From an uncultured Clostridia bacterium (GTDB taxonomy: Bacteria; Bacillota; Clostridia; TANB77; CAG-508), in NCBI GenBank assembly GCA_934149155.1, contig CAKPDZ010000042.1:1-12368 (forward strand): 12,368 bases of DNA. The letters run 5' to 3'. The notes beneath the pieces are model-generated. The model did no database searches. It saw only the letters and a list, made by a program, of their open reading frames with translations, and was not told the origin of the DNA. This document shows positions 1-6,338 of this stretch, piece by piece; the first letter of the stretch is position 1, and every line of letters begins with the position of its first letter. Position numbers and translations under genes: made by a program.

Positions 1-333
1 AAAGACATCGAAAGAGGTCAAGTACTATGTAAACCAGGAACAATTCATCCACATACAAAATTCACATCAGAAGTATACGTTTTAACTAAAGATGAAGGTG
101 GAAGACATACTCCATTCTTCAACGGATACAGACCACAATTCTATTTCAGAACAACAGACGTAACAGGTGTTATCGAATTACCTGCTGGAACAGAAATGGT
201 TATGCCAGGTGATAACGTATCAATGACAATTGAATTAATTACACCTATCGCTATCGAAAAAGGATTAAGATTCGCTATTCGTGAAGGTGGTAGAACAGTT
301 GGTTCAGGTGTTGTTGCTGATATAATCGAGTAA
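1..333 (+). CDS. tuf: Elongation factor Tu, C-terminal part (5' truncated by window)
   Basis: The reading frame is open from base 1 and ends in a double stop (TAA TAA, 331-336). It encodes the last 110 residues of EF-Tu, the GTPase that brings aminoacyl-tRNA to the ribosome. What is visible is the end of domain 2 ([15 protein letters not shown]) and all of domain 3, with the family hallmarks [33 protein letters not shown] and the C-terminal [15 protein letters not shown]. The GTPase domain lies upstream, outside the window. The gene uses more C-ending codons (aac, ttc, atc) than the rest of the window, as expected for a very highly expressed gene. A hairpin terminator follows after about 10 nt, so tuf is the last gene of its operon. 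Identification is essentially certain. Confidence 0.98.
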   Translation, partial: KDIERGQVLCKPGTIHPHTKFTSEVYVLTKDEGGRHTPFFNGYRPQFYFRTTDVTGVIELPAGTEMVMPGDNVSMTIELITPIAIEKGLRFAIREGGRTVGSGVVADIIE

Positions 334-343
334 TAAAACCATT

Positions 344-390
344 AATAGCAAGAGTTACAGAGTTTTGTAACACCTTGCTATTTTTATTTT
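344..390 (+). terminator. Rho-independent terminator of tuf
   Basis: AATAGCAAG (344-352) pairs perfectly with CTTGCTATT (374-382). An inner stem GTTACA (354-359) pairs with TGTAAC (366-371). A T-rich tail follows (379-391). It lies just after the tandem stop of tuf. Confidence 0.9.
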
Positions 391-467
391 TCCCACTAAT
401 TTCCCACTCTAGTTATATTACGAAGATATTACAGAAATATTAAAAAAATATTACATTAACATAATAT

Positions 468-496
468 TTGACAAATTGTACCAAGTATAGTATAAT
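468..496 (+). promoter_or_regulatory. Consensus sigma-A promoter for the coiled-coil gene
   Basis: TTGACA (468-473), a 17-nt spacer and TATAAT (491-496): both hexamers match consensus exactly at the optimal spacing. The ribosome binding site AAAGGGAGGA (514-523) follows, 7 nt before the ATG at 531. This predicts strong vegetative expression, independent of tuf. Confidence 0.85.
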
Positions 497-530
497 GGAT
501 TTGTATGATATGTAAAGGGAGGATTTATAG

Positions 531-1847
531 ATGGGAGATAAAAAAGAAAAATGGGAGATACAATTTGAAAATTATCAAAATGGAGGTTTAGACCAAAAAA
601 AAGAAGAATTAAAGGCTAAACATGAAAATGAAGAAATTGATATAAAAACATATATGAAGGAACAAAAGAGACTAGAAAAAATTAAAACAAATTTGCCTAA
701 AGTAGAACATTTAGTTGAGTTAAGAGAAGAATTAAAAGACTTAAAAAAAGAAATAGAAAATGAATTAATTTTAAGAGCAAATGAATCAGAGAAAGTTAAA
801 GATGCTGAACAAAGAAAAAACGAAATGGAAAATTTAGATAAAGAAAATGAAGTTTTAATGCTAAAAATAGAAGAGGCAAAAAAACAATTAAAAGACAAAA
901 ACTTATCTGACCAAGATAGACAAAAATTAGAGGAAGAATTAAAAAAAGATGAGACTAAACTAAAAGATAATAATGATAAATATTTTGAATTAAATGCTAA
1001 AAATAAAAAACAAGTGAAAACAGAAAGAAAAGATGATATTTCTAAAATAAGTAGTGAAGAGTTAAAGAAGAATTATCAAAAAGTATGTAAGAAATTATCA
1101 AGAAATAATTTTTATGCAAAAAGATTGTTAAAAGGTTATGATATTGAAACTGTAAAAGAAGAAGATAAAAATATTGATTGGGAATCAAAAAAACATGAAA
1201 TTGACATGAAGAAGTTAATTGCTAAAGGAAAAGAAGCACAAAAAATGCAAGGATTAATAGAAGGTGCGAAAGAAGAGAATCTTCAACAAAAAATAGCAGA
1301 GGAAGAATTAGGAGAAAATGTTCAAAAAATTATGGAGGATAAAAGAGAAACTTTTCAAAAGGCGGATACAAAAGAAATGTCAATGGTAGAAGTAAGTGAA
1401 TTTGAACAAAAGCATCCTAGATTAGCTAAAATTAAGAACTTTTTAGCTAATATAAAAAATAAAATATTTGATAAGACAGATAAAGAAAACATTAAGGAGA
1501 ATTCAAAATCAGTTGAAGAAAAACAAGAAGAGCTAAAAGAAGAAAAACAAGAAGAGAAAACAGAAAAAGATACTAAAAATAAACATAAAGACTTTATTTC
1601 CAGATTAAAAAATATGAATGAATATGAGATATTTGATGTTGCTGAAAAAGGTATGGATGGAATAGAAGAAGAAAGAATGAGTGAAGCAAAGAAAAGACTA
1701 TTAGAGAATAAGAGAAAGTCAGCAGAAGCATCAAAGACTAAATATGAGCAAGGACTTAATGATTATTATAAGAGCCATAATATAAATAAAACTATGACAG
1801 ATAATACAAATTATATAGATCCATCAATAAAAGATGAGGGAAGATAG
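531..1847 (+). CDS. Charged coiled-coil protein of unknown function
   Basis: I do not recognise the family. The 438-residue product is extremely rich in Lys and Glu and has no signal peptide or membrane segment, so it is probably cytoplasmic. Residues about 20-160 show heptad-like Leu/Ile spacing between charged residues (predicted coiled coil). A second helical block spans about 185-290. A low-complexity Glu/Lys linker (about 320-355) precedes a C-terminal helical region (about 360-425) ending in a polar tail. The ATG at 531 is fixed by a good RBS (514-523, 7-nt gap). The gene is monocistronic: a consensus promoter lies upstream and a hairpin terminator downstream. Its position after tuf and before plsX does not suggest a role. 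A structural, scaffold or nucleoid-associated protein is possible, but that is a guess. No catalytic motif is visible. It is a real gene by promoter, RBS, length and codon use. Confidence 0.85.
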   Translation: MGDKKEKWEIQFENYQNGGLDQKKEELKAKHENEEIDIKTYMKEQKRLEKIKTNLPKVEHLVELREELKDLKKEIENELILRANESEKVKDAEQRKNEMENLDKENEVLMLKIEEAKKQLKDKNLSDQDRQKLEEELKKDETKLKDNNDKYFELNAKNKKQVKTERKDDISKISSEELKKNYQKVCKKLSRNNFYAKRLLKGYDIETVKEEDKNIDWESKKHEIDMKKLIAKGKEAQKMQGLIEGAKEENLQQKIAEEELGENVQKIMEDKRETFQKADTKEMSMVEVSEFEQKHPRLAKIKNFLANIKNKIFDKTDKENIKENSKSVEEKQEELKEEKQEEKTEKDTKNKHKDFISRLKNMNEYEIFDVAEKGMDGIEEERMSEAKKRLLENKRKSAEASKTKYEQGLNDYYKSHNINKTMTDNTNYIDPSIKDEGR

Positions 1848-1861
1848 AGAAGTGTTAAATG

Positions 1862-1895
1862 AAGAGTACTAAAATTATAATAGTGCTCTTTTTTT
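1862..1895 (+). terminator. Rho-independent terminator of the coiled-coil gene
   Basis: AAGAGTACTA (1862-1871) pairs with TAGTGCTCTT (1881-1890), with one G-U pair and a 9-nt loop, followed by a run of T to 1895. It starts 14 nt after the stop codon. Confidence 0.88.
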
Positions 1896-1915
1896 GAGTA
1901 AATTTTTTAAAACTA

Positions 1916-1944
1916 TTGCAATTTTAAGAAAACAATAATAAAAT
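1916..1944 (+). promoter_or_regulatory. Probable sigma-A promoter for plsX
   Basis: TTGCAA (1916-1921), a 17-nt spacer and TAAAAT (1939-1944). Each box has one mismatch to consensus. It lies just after the preceding terminator and about 60 nt before plsX. In such AT-rich DNA the -10 call is only moderately specific. Confidence 0.5.
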
Positions 1945-2003
1945 AGAAACATCATGAATAATCATAATTATAATAAGGCTATAGAAAGGAAATGAGGCAA
2001 AAC

Positions 2004-3032
2004 ATGAATATATTATTAGATGCAATGGGGGGAGACAATGCTCCAGATGCAAATATAAAAGGAGCATTAAAAGCTATAAATCAAGTAAAAGCAAATGTAA
2101 CATTAATAGGAAAAGAAGAAATAATTAGAAGAAAAATAAAAGAATTTACAGGAAAAGAATTGGAAGAGGTATCTTCAAGACTAAAAATCAAGAATGCAAC
2201 AGAAACAATAGAAATGGAAGAACAACCAACAGTAGCAATAAAACATAAAAAAGACTCTTCAATGGTAGTTGGGTTTAAAATGCTAAAAGATGGGGAAGGA
2301 GATGTATTTATTTCTGCAGGAAATTCAGGAGCTTTGTTAGCTGGAGCTACATTACTTGTAGGAAGAATAAAAGGAATAGATAGACCAGCATTAGCAGGAA
2401 TACTTCCAGCATATAAAAGTCAATTATTGCTTATTGATTCAGGTTCAAATACAAATTGCAAACCAATAAACTTATTACAATTTGCCCAAATGTCTACAAT
2501 ATATTTAAAAAATACATTTGGAATAGAGAGACCAGCAATTGGATTATTAAATATAGGAACAGAGGAAACAAAAGGTAATGAATTAGTAAAAGAGAGTTAT
2601 AAACTATTAAAAGAAAAATCAGAAGAATTAGGAATTAATTTTGTTGGAAATGTAGAAGGAAGAGATGCTTTTTCAGGAAAAATAGATGCAATAGTAACAG
2701 ATGGATTTACAGGAAATGTATTTTTAAAAACAACAGAAGGTCTTGGAAAATTTGTAAAAAGAACATTAACAGAAAGTTTAACACAAAGTTTAATTTCAAA
2801 AATATGTACAGTACCATGTCTTCCTGCAATAAATAGATTTAAGAAGACAATGGATTATAAATCATATGGAGGAGCATTATTTTTAGGGGTTAAGAAACCT
2901 GTTGTAAAAGCACATGGAAGTAGTGATGAAACACTTTTTGAATTTACAATTAAACAAGCTGAAAAGTTTGTAGAGAATAAAGCTGTTGATAAAATGATAG
3001 AAGAATTTGAAAAAAATAGCTCAAAGGCTTGA
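2004..3032 (+). CDS. plsX: Phosphate acyltransferase PlsX
   Basis: PlsX converts acyl-ACP and inorganic phosphate to acyl-phosphate, the donor used by PlsY in the first step of phospholipid synthesis; it acts at the cytoplasmic face of the membrane. The N-terminus MNILLDAMGGDNAP is the family signature. Also typical are DVFISAGNSGALLAGA, the RPALAGILP stretch, the LLNIGTEETKGNEL block, FVGNVEGRDAFSG, VTDGFTGNVFLKTTEG and the C-terminal GGALFLGVKKPVVKAHGSS. The length of 342 residues is normal for the family. I prefer the ATG at 2004 to the in-frame ATG at 1992. The later start gives the conserved N-terminus directly and has GAGG (1994-1997) 6 nt upstream, while the purine-rich stretch 1983-1990 is too close to serve 1992. 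It is followed by acpP, without fabD or fabG between them, and no terminator separates the two genes. Confidence 0.96.
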   Translation: MNILLDAMGGDNAPDANIKGALKAINQVKANVTLIGKEEIIRRKIKEFTGKELEEVSSRLKIKNATETIEMEEQPTVAIKHKKDSSMVVGFKMLKDGEGDVFISAGNSGALLAGATLLVGRIKGIDRPALAGILPAYKSQLLLIDSGSNTNCKPINLLQFAQMSTIYLKNTFGIERPAIGLLNIGTEETKGNELVKESYKLLKEKSEELGINFVGNVEGRDAFSGKIDAIVTDGFTGNVFLKTTEGLGKFVKRTLTESLTQSLISKICTVPCLPAINRFKKTMDYKSYGGALFLGVKKPVVKAHGSSDETLFEFTIKQAEKFVENKAVDKMIEEFEKNSSKA

Positions 3033-3098
3033 AATTAAACAGTTCCAGACAAAATACTGAATGGGTAGTATAAAAAATAAAAAATATTATAAATATGC

Positions 3099-3127
3099 TT
3101 GACAAAATAATGAACATATAATATAAA
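3099..3127 (+). promoter_or_regulatory. Sigma-A promoter for acpP
   Basis: TTGACA (3099-3104, exact consensus), a 17-nt spacer and TATAAA (3122-3127). Transcription would start near 3134, giving a leader of about 60 nt. acpP can therefore be expressed above the level of plsX, as expected for an abundant carrier protein. Confidence 0.75.
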
Positions 3128-3139
3128 TGTTACAGGTGA

Positions 3140-3156
3140 AATTTGATTATTAAAAA
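3140..3156 (+). promoter_or_regulatory. Possible FabT-type operator half-site in the acpP leader
   Basis: AATTTGATTATTAAAAA resembles the FabT (MarR-family fatty-acid repressor) site of other Firmicutes, roughly AATTTGATTATCAAATT. The left half matches and the right half is degenerate. It lies just downstream of the predicted acpP start site, where a repressor could act. AT-rich DNA makes chance resemblance likely. Confidence 0.22.
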
Positions 3157-3178
3157 CAGATATCATTTAGCACATGAG

Positions 3179-3187
3179 AGGAGGTGA
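3179..3187 (+). promoter_or_regulatory. Strong Shine-Dalgarno that fixes the acpP start
   Basis: AGGAGGTGA is nearly full-length complementary to the 16S 3' end. It lies 7 nt before the ATG at 3195. It rules out the upstream in-frame ATG at 3174, which precedes it. Confidence 0.9.
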
Positions 3188-3194
3188 ACTTGTA

Positions 3195-3434
3195 ATGAGT
3201 TCAGAAGAAGTTTTTGAAAAAGTAAAAGGAATAATTGTAGAACAATTAGGAGTTGCTGATACAGCTGTTACAATGGAAGCATCTTTTATAGATGATTTAG
3301 GAGCTGATTCATTAGATATAGTAGAATTAGTAATGGCATTAGAAGAAGAATTTGATATAGAAATTCCAGATGCTGATGCAGAAAAAGTTGTTACAGTAGG
3401 AGATGTAGTTGACTACATAAAAGAAAATGTATAA
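3195..3434 (+). CDS. acpP: Acyl carrier protein
   Basis: This small acidic protein carries growing acyl chains on a phosphopantetheine arm during fatty acid synthesis and delivers them to PlsX and other acyltransferases in the cytosol. The motif [20 protein letters not shown] contains Ser39, the phosphopantetheine attachment site, followed by the recognition helix II. The remainder ([23 protein letters not shown]) is typical of the family. The start at 3195 gives 79 residues, normal for AcpP; the longer frame from the ATG at 3174 would translate the ribosome binding site. It has its own promoter and a strong terminator, and lies between plsX and rnc as in many Firmicutes. Identification is certain. 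Confidence 0.97.
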   Translation: MSSEEVFEKVKGIIVEQLGVADTAVTMEASFIDDLGADSLDIVELVMALEEEFDIEIPDADAEKVVTVGDVVDYIKENV

Positions 3435-3472
3435 AATAAAAGGAGAACGAAAGAAATTCGTTCTTTTATTTT
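3433..3472 (+). terminator. Rho-independent terminator of acpP
   Basis: GAACGAA (3445-3451) pairs perfectly with TTCGTTC (3457-3463) over a 5-nt loop. The stem extends, after a 3-nt GGA bulge, through AAAATAAAA (3433-3441) with TTTTATTTT (3464-3472), which also provides the U-rich tail. The 5' arm overlaps the last bases of the acpP stop codon. Confidence 0.9.
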
Positions 3473-3516
3473 ATCATAGAATTGCTAGCTAATGGATAAT
3501 TTTTTAGCGAAAAAAC

Positions 3517-3544
3517 TTGAAAAAAATGCAAAATAGTATATAAT
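3517..3544 (+). promoter_or_regulatory. Sigma-A promoter for the rnc operon
   Basis: TTGAAA (3517-3522), a 16-nt spacer and TATAAT (3539-3544, exact). It lies after the acpP terminator. It would give an rnc leader of about 85 nt that contains the inverted repeat at 3568-3604. Confidence 0.75.
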
Positions 3545-3567
3545 AGAATAGGGTAAATTAAAAGAGA

Positions 3568-3604
3568 AAGTTGAAAAAAATTATGTTATGATTTTTTTCA
3601 ACTT
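3568..3604 (+). promoter_or_regulatory. Long perfect hairpin in the rnc 5' leader
   Basis: AAGTTGAAAAAAAT (3568-3581) and ATTTTTTTCAACTT (3591-3604) are exact reverse complements. Three more pairs can form inside (3582-3584 with 3588-3590), giving about 17 bp closed by a 3-nt loop. It lies between the promoter and the RBS of rnc. The T run is in the stem, not after it, so it is not a standard terminator. RNase III cleavage of its own leader is known in E. coli; such a role here is inferred from position only. Confidence 0.6.
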
Positions 3605-3637
3605 GGTTTGTATTTAGAAAGGAATGGAGATTATAAC

Positions 3638-4306
3638 ATGAAAAAATTAGAACAAAATATAGGTTATACATTTAAAGATAAAGAACTATTAAAAAAAGCT
3701 TTAACCCATACATCATATGCATATGAGCACAATGTGGAAAGTAATGAAAAACTAGAGTTTTTAGGTGATAGTATTTTAGAATTCATTTCAAGTATTTATT
3801 TGTATGAGAATTATCCTAACTTAAAAGAAGGAGAAATGACTAAAGTTAGAGCAACAGTAGTGTGTGAAACTAGTTTACACAAGATAGCGCAAATGCATGG
3901 TTTTAGTGATTTCTTGTATCTTGGAAAATCAGAAAGAACTACAAATAAAGAAGTAAGACCTGCAATTTTAGCTGATAGTGTAGAAGCAGTGATTGCTGCG
4001 ATGTATTTAGATGGAGGATTAGAAGAAGCAAAAAGATTCATTATAGAAAATTTAGAAGAACCAATAAAAATAGCAAGTCAACATGTGGGACAAAAAGATT
4101 ATAAAACAGTTTTACAAGAAAAGTTACAAAAGCATGGAGAAGTAGAAATAAAATATACAATAATAAAAGAAACTGGACCAGACCATGATAAGACATTTGA
4201 AGCGCAAGTAGAATGTAATCACAAAAAATTAGCAGAAGGAACAGGAAAGTCAAAAAAGCTTGCAGAGATGGAAGCAGCTAGAAAAGCATTGCAGAATTTA
4301 AAATAA
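3638..4306 (+). CDS. rnc: Ribonuclease III
   Basis: RNase III is a dimeric, Mg-dependent endonuclease that cuts double-stranded RNA in rRNA and mRNA processing. The catalytic domain (about 1-145) contains the signature NEKLEFLGDSIL. The metal-binding residues are visible as Glu37, Glu40, Asp44, Asp113 and Glu116, matching E. coli Glu38, Glu41, Asp45, Asp114 and Glu117 with a one-residue shift. The C-terminal double-stranded-RNA-binding domain (about 153-222) shows DYKTVLQEKLQK, GPDHDKTFEAQV and the AEGTGKSKKLAEMEAARKAL helix. The length of 222 residues is typical. I chose the ATG at 3638 because GGAG (3626-3629) lies 8 nt upstream and it gives the usual N-terminus; an in-frame TTG at 3608 has no RBS. 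First gene of a four-gene operon, with the next ATG 13 nt after its stop. Confidence 0.97.
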   Translation: MKKLEQNIGYTFKDKELLKKALTHTSYAYEHNVESNEKLEFLGDSILEFISSIYLYENYPNLKEGEMTKVRATVVCETSLHKIAQMHGFSDFLYLGKSERTTNKEVRPAILADSVEAVIAAMYLDGGLEEAKRFIIENLEEPIKIASQHVGQKDYKTVLQEKLQKHGEVEIKYTIIKETGPDHDKTFEAQVECNHKKLAEGTGKSKKLAEMEAARKALQNLK

Positions 4307-4319
4307 AAGAGGTGAAAAA

Positions 4320-5381
4320 ATGAAAAAACATTATATTATCCCAATATTTGTACCACATCTAGGATGTCCAAATGATTGCATATTTTGTAACCAAAGGTCA
4401 ATAAGTGGACAACAAAAAATGATAACAGCAGAAGATGTAAAGAAAACAATAGATTTTTATTTAGAAAATATAAAAGATAAAGAAGCAAAAAAGGAAGTTG
4501 CATTTTTTGGTGGAAGTTTTACAGGAATTGAAGAAGAAAAACAAGAAGAATTTTTACAAACAGCATATGAATATATTGAACAAGGCAAAGTTGATTCAAT
4601 AAGAGTATCAACAAGACCAGACTACATAGACAAAAAAATTCTTAAGAGGCTAAAGAAATATAAAGTGCAAACAATTGAACTAGGGGTACAATCTGCAAAT
4701 GATTATATATTAAAAAGAGCTAATAGAGGACATACATTTGAGGATGTAAAGAGAGCATCAAAAATGATAAGATGGCGTGGATTTAAATTAGGACATCAAA
4801 TGATGGTTGGTTTGCCAGAAAGTACTAGAATTGATGAAATAAATACAGCTAAAGAATTAATAAAATTAAAACCTAAAATGGTAAGGATATATCCAGTTTT
4901 AGTAATTAAAAATACAAGATTAGAAAAAGAATTTCTAGATGAAAAATACACACCTTTAACTGTAGTACAAGCAGTAGAAACATGTAAAGAGTTAATGGCA
5001 ATGTTTAATCAAAAAGGAATAGAGGTAATAAGAGTAGGATTACAAAATACAGATGAAATAACAGATCCTAATATAGATGGAAGTGAAGTTGTTGCAGGCC
5101 CTTATCATCCAGCATTTAGACAATTAGTGGAATCAGGTTTATGGTATGATACAATTCTTGCAAAAATTAAACAATTAAATGTAAAGGTAAAAAAGGTACA
5201 AGTAACTGTAAATCCTCAAGATGCAAATAATGTTATTGGACATAAAAGAGAGAATGTAGAAAAATTAAAAGAGCTTTATACATTAGATTTAATTGTAAAG
5301 CAGGATGCTGATATTAAACCAGGAAAACTAGATATAAAAGTATTAGAGACATATCCTGAGTTTTTAGAGGATCATAAATAA
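4320..5381 (+). CDS. Elp3-like radical SAM protein lacking the acetyltransferase domain
   Basis: This is a radical S-adenosylmethionine protein. The Fe-S cluster motif CxxxCxxC is formed by Cys16, Cys20 and Cys23 (GCPNDCIFCNQ). Downstream are the SAM-binding GGSFTGI, the STRPDYID strand, TIELGVQSANDYIL with RGHTFEDV, and LGHQMMVGLPEST. This pattern is that of the Elp3/COG1243 group. Full Elp3 proteins are longer and carry a C-terminal GNAT domain used in wobble-uridine modification. This one is 353 residues and ends without it. Its last part (about 288-335) contains VIGHKRENVEKLKEL, somewhat like a KH-domain RNA-binding loop. Genes of this type commonly sit next to rnc in clostridia, which suggests an RNA-related role, but the substrate is unknown. 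RBS AGAGGTGA (4308-4315) precedes the ATG, 13 nt after rnc. Family is certain, function is not. Confidence 0.88.
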   Translation: MKKHYIIPIFVPHLGCPNDCIFCNQRSISGQQKMITAEDVKKTIDFYLENIKDKEAKKEVAFFGGSFTGIEEEKQEEFLQTAYEYIEQGKVDSIRVSTRPDYIDKKILKRLKKYKVQTIELGVQSANDYILKRANRGHTFEDVKRASKMIRWRGFKLGHQMMVGLPESTRIDEINTAKELIKLKPKMVRIYPVLVIKNTRLEKEFLDEKYTPLTVVQAVETCKELMAMFNQKGIEVIRVGLQNTDEITDPNIDGSEVVAGPYHPAFRQLVESGLWYDTILAKIKQLNVKVKKVQVTVNPQDANNVIGHKRENVEKLKELYTLDLIVKQDADIKPGKLDIKVLETYPEFLEDHK

Positions 5382-5393
5382 AAGGGGAAGAAT

Positions 5394-6338
5394 ATGGAAA
5401 AAAACAAAAGATTAATAAATATATTATTAGTAGTAATAATGATATTAGTAGTTATTGGATGCGTTTTAGGATATATTTTTTTTACTAAAGATAAGACCAA
5501 GCCGATTATAGATCCAGAAGAGAAAAGAACAATTCAAAATCAAGAAAAAATATTTTCGATAGAAAATTATCCTAAAGTAGAGTGTTTGGCTGAAACATTG
5601 CCATTAGCAGAAGCATTTGAAGCAAATTTGACTGGAACAGATGTGAAAGAAATTAATATCACATATTCAAAATCTGAAGATGCATATACTAATTTAATCA
5701 ATGGAGATACTGATTTGATTTTAGTTACATATCCATCTGAAAAAGAAAAAAATTTAGTAAGAGAAAAAAATGGAGAATTAGATATAACTCCAATTGCAAA
5801 AGATGCATTTGTGTTCTTTGTTAATACAGATAATCCCATTGATAATTTAACATCAGATCAAATTCAAGATATATATTCTGGAAAAACGAGAAGTTGGAAA
5901 GACTTAGGTGGAGAAAATGAAAAAATAATAGCTTATCAAAGACCAGAAAATTCTGTAAGTCAAAAAGGAATGATGTCATTAGTTATGAAAGGCAAAAAGA
6001 TGACAACACCCATTATAGGAAATATTAAGTATGATGATACAGAAATTAATGATGTTATATTAGATTATAGTAATGAAAAAACGACTATAGGATATGCATA
6101 TAATTATTATGCAAGAACGATGTATATAACAGATAAAATGAAGTTACTAGCAATTGATGGAATTGATCCAACATATGAAAATATTCAAACAGGATTATAT
6201 GGATTACAAACAAAATATTATGCTGTTACTAGAAAAAATGAAGAGCAAGATAGTGATGTACTTAAATTATTAGATACGATGAAATCTAATAGAGGACAAA
6301 ATGTAGTAAAGGAGGCAGGATATGTTCAAAACTACTAA
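5394..6338 (+). CDS. Membrane-tethered PstS-like substrate-binding protein
   Basis: The 314-residue protein has one N-terminal hydrophobic segment (about 7-30) after a short basic start, then an extracytoplasmic domain. VIGC (20-23) fits a lipobox, but hydrophobic residues continue after Cys23 (VLGYIFF), so it may be an uncleaved anchor instead. The domain resembles the phosphate-binding PstS group of periplasmic binding proteins: DTDLILVTYPSE, NPIDNLTSDQIQDIYSGKTRSWKDLGG and the following RPENS stretch. The usual Gly-Ser-Gly-Thr ligand loop is replaced by ENSVSQ (185-190), so phosphate binding is doubtful. No ABC transporter genes are adjacent. RBS AAAGGGGAA lies just before the ATG. It starts 12 nt after the radical SAM gene and overlaps the next gene by 17 nt, so both are probably translated together. 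A sensor or adaptor role is inferred, not shown. Confidence 0.8.
   Translation: MEKNKRLINILLVVIMILVVIGCVLGYIFFTKDKTKPIIDPEEKRTIQNQEKIFSIENYPKVECLAETLPLAEAFEANLTGTDVKEINITYSKSEDAYTNLINGDTDLILVTYPSEKEKNLVREKNGELDITPIAKDAFVFFVNTDNPIDNLTSDQIQDIYSGKTRSWKDLGGENEKIIAYQRPENSVSQKGMMSLVMKGKKMTTPIIGNIKYDDTEINDVILDYSNEKTTIGYAYNYYARTMYITDKMKLLAIDGIDPTYENIQTGLYGLQTKYYAVTRKNEEQDSDVLKLLDTMKSNRGQNVVKEAGYVQNY

Noticed and set aside
389..408. Direct repeat TTTCCCACT (389-397 and 400-408) after the tuf terminator, considered as an operator or attachment site
   Set aside because: Only 9 bp, two copies 11 bp apart, no integrase or matching site in the window; probably chance.
421..467. AT-only palindromes (AATATT runs) before the coiled-coil gene
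   Set aside because: Expected by chance in such AT-rich DNA; no consistent structure.
575..898. Minus-strand open frame opposite the coiled-coil gene, rich in Ser and Phe
   Set aside because: It is the antisense shadow of a Lys/Glu-rich gene (AAA/GAA read as TTT/TTC); no RBS and no family resemblance.
1992..2003. Upstream ATG (1992) as start of plsX
   Set aside because: The RBS is too close to it, and the ATG at 2004 gives the conserved PlsX N-terminus.
3174..3194. Upstream ATG (3174) as start of acpP
   Set aside because: It would translate through the strong Shine-Dalgarno at 3179-3187, which serves the ATG at 3195.
3811..4253. Two minus-strand open frames opposite rnc
   Set aside because: They lie fully inside a certain RNase III gene; composition is that of antisense AT-rich coding DNA.
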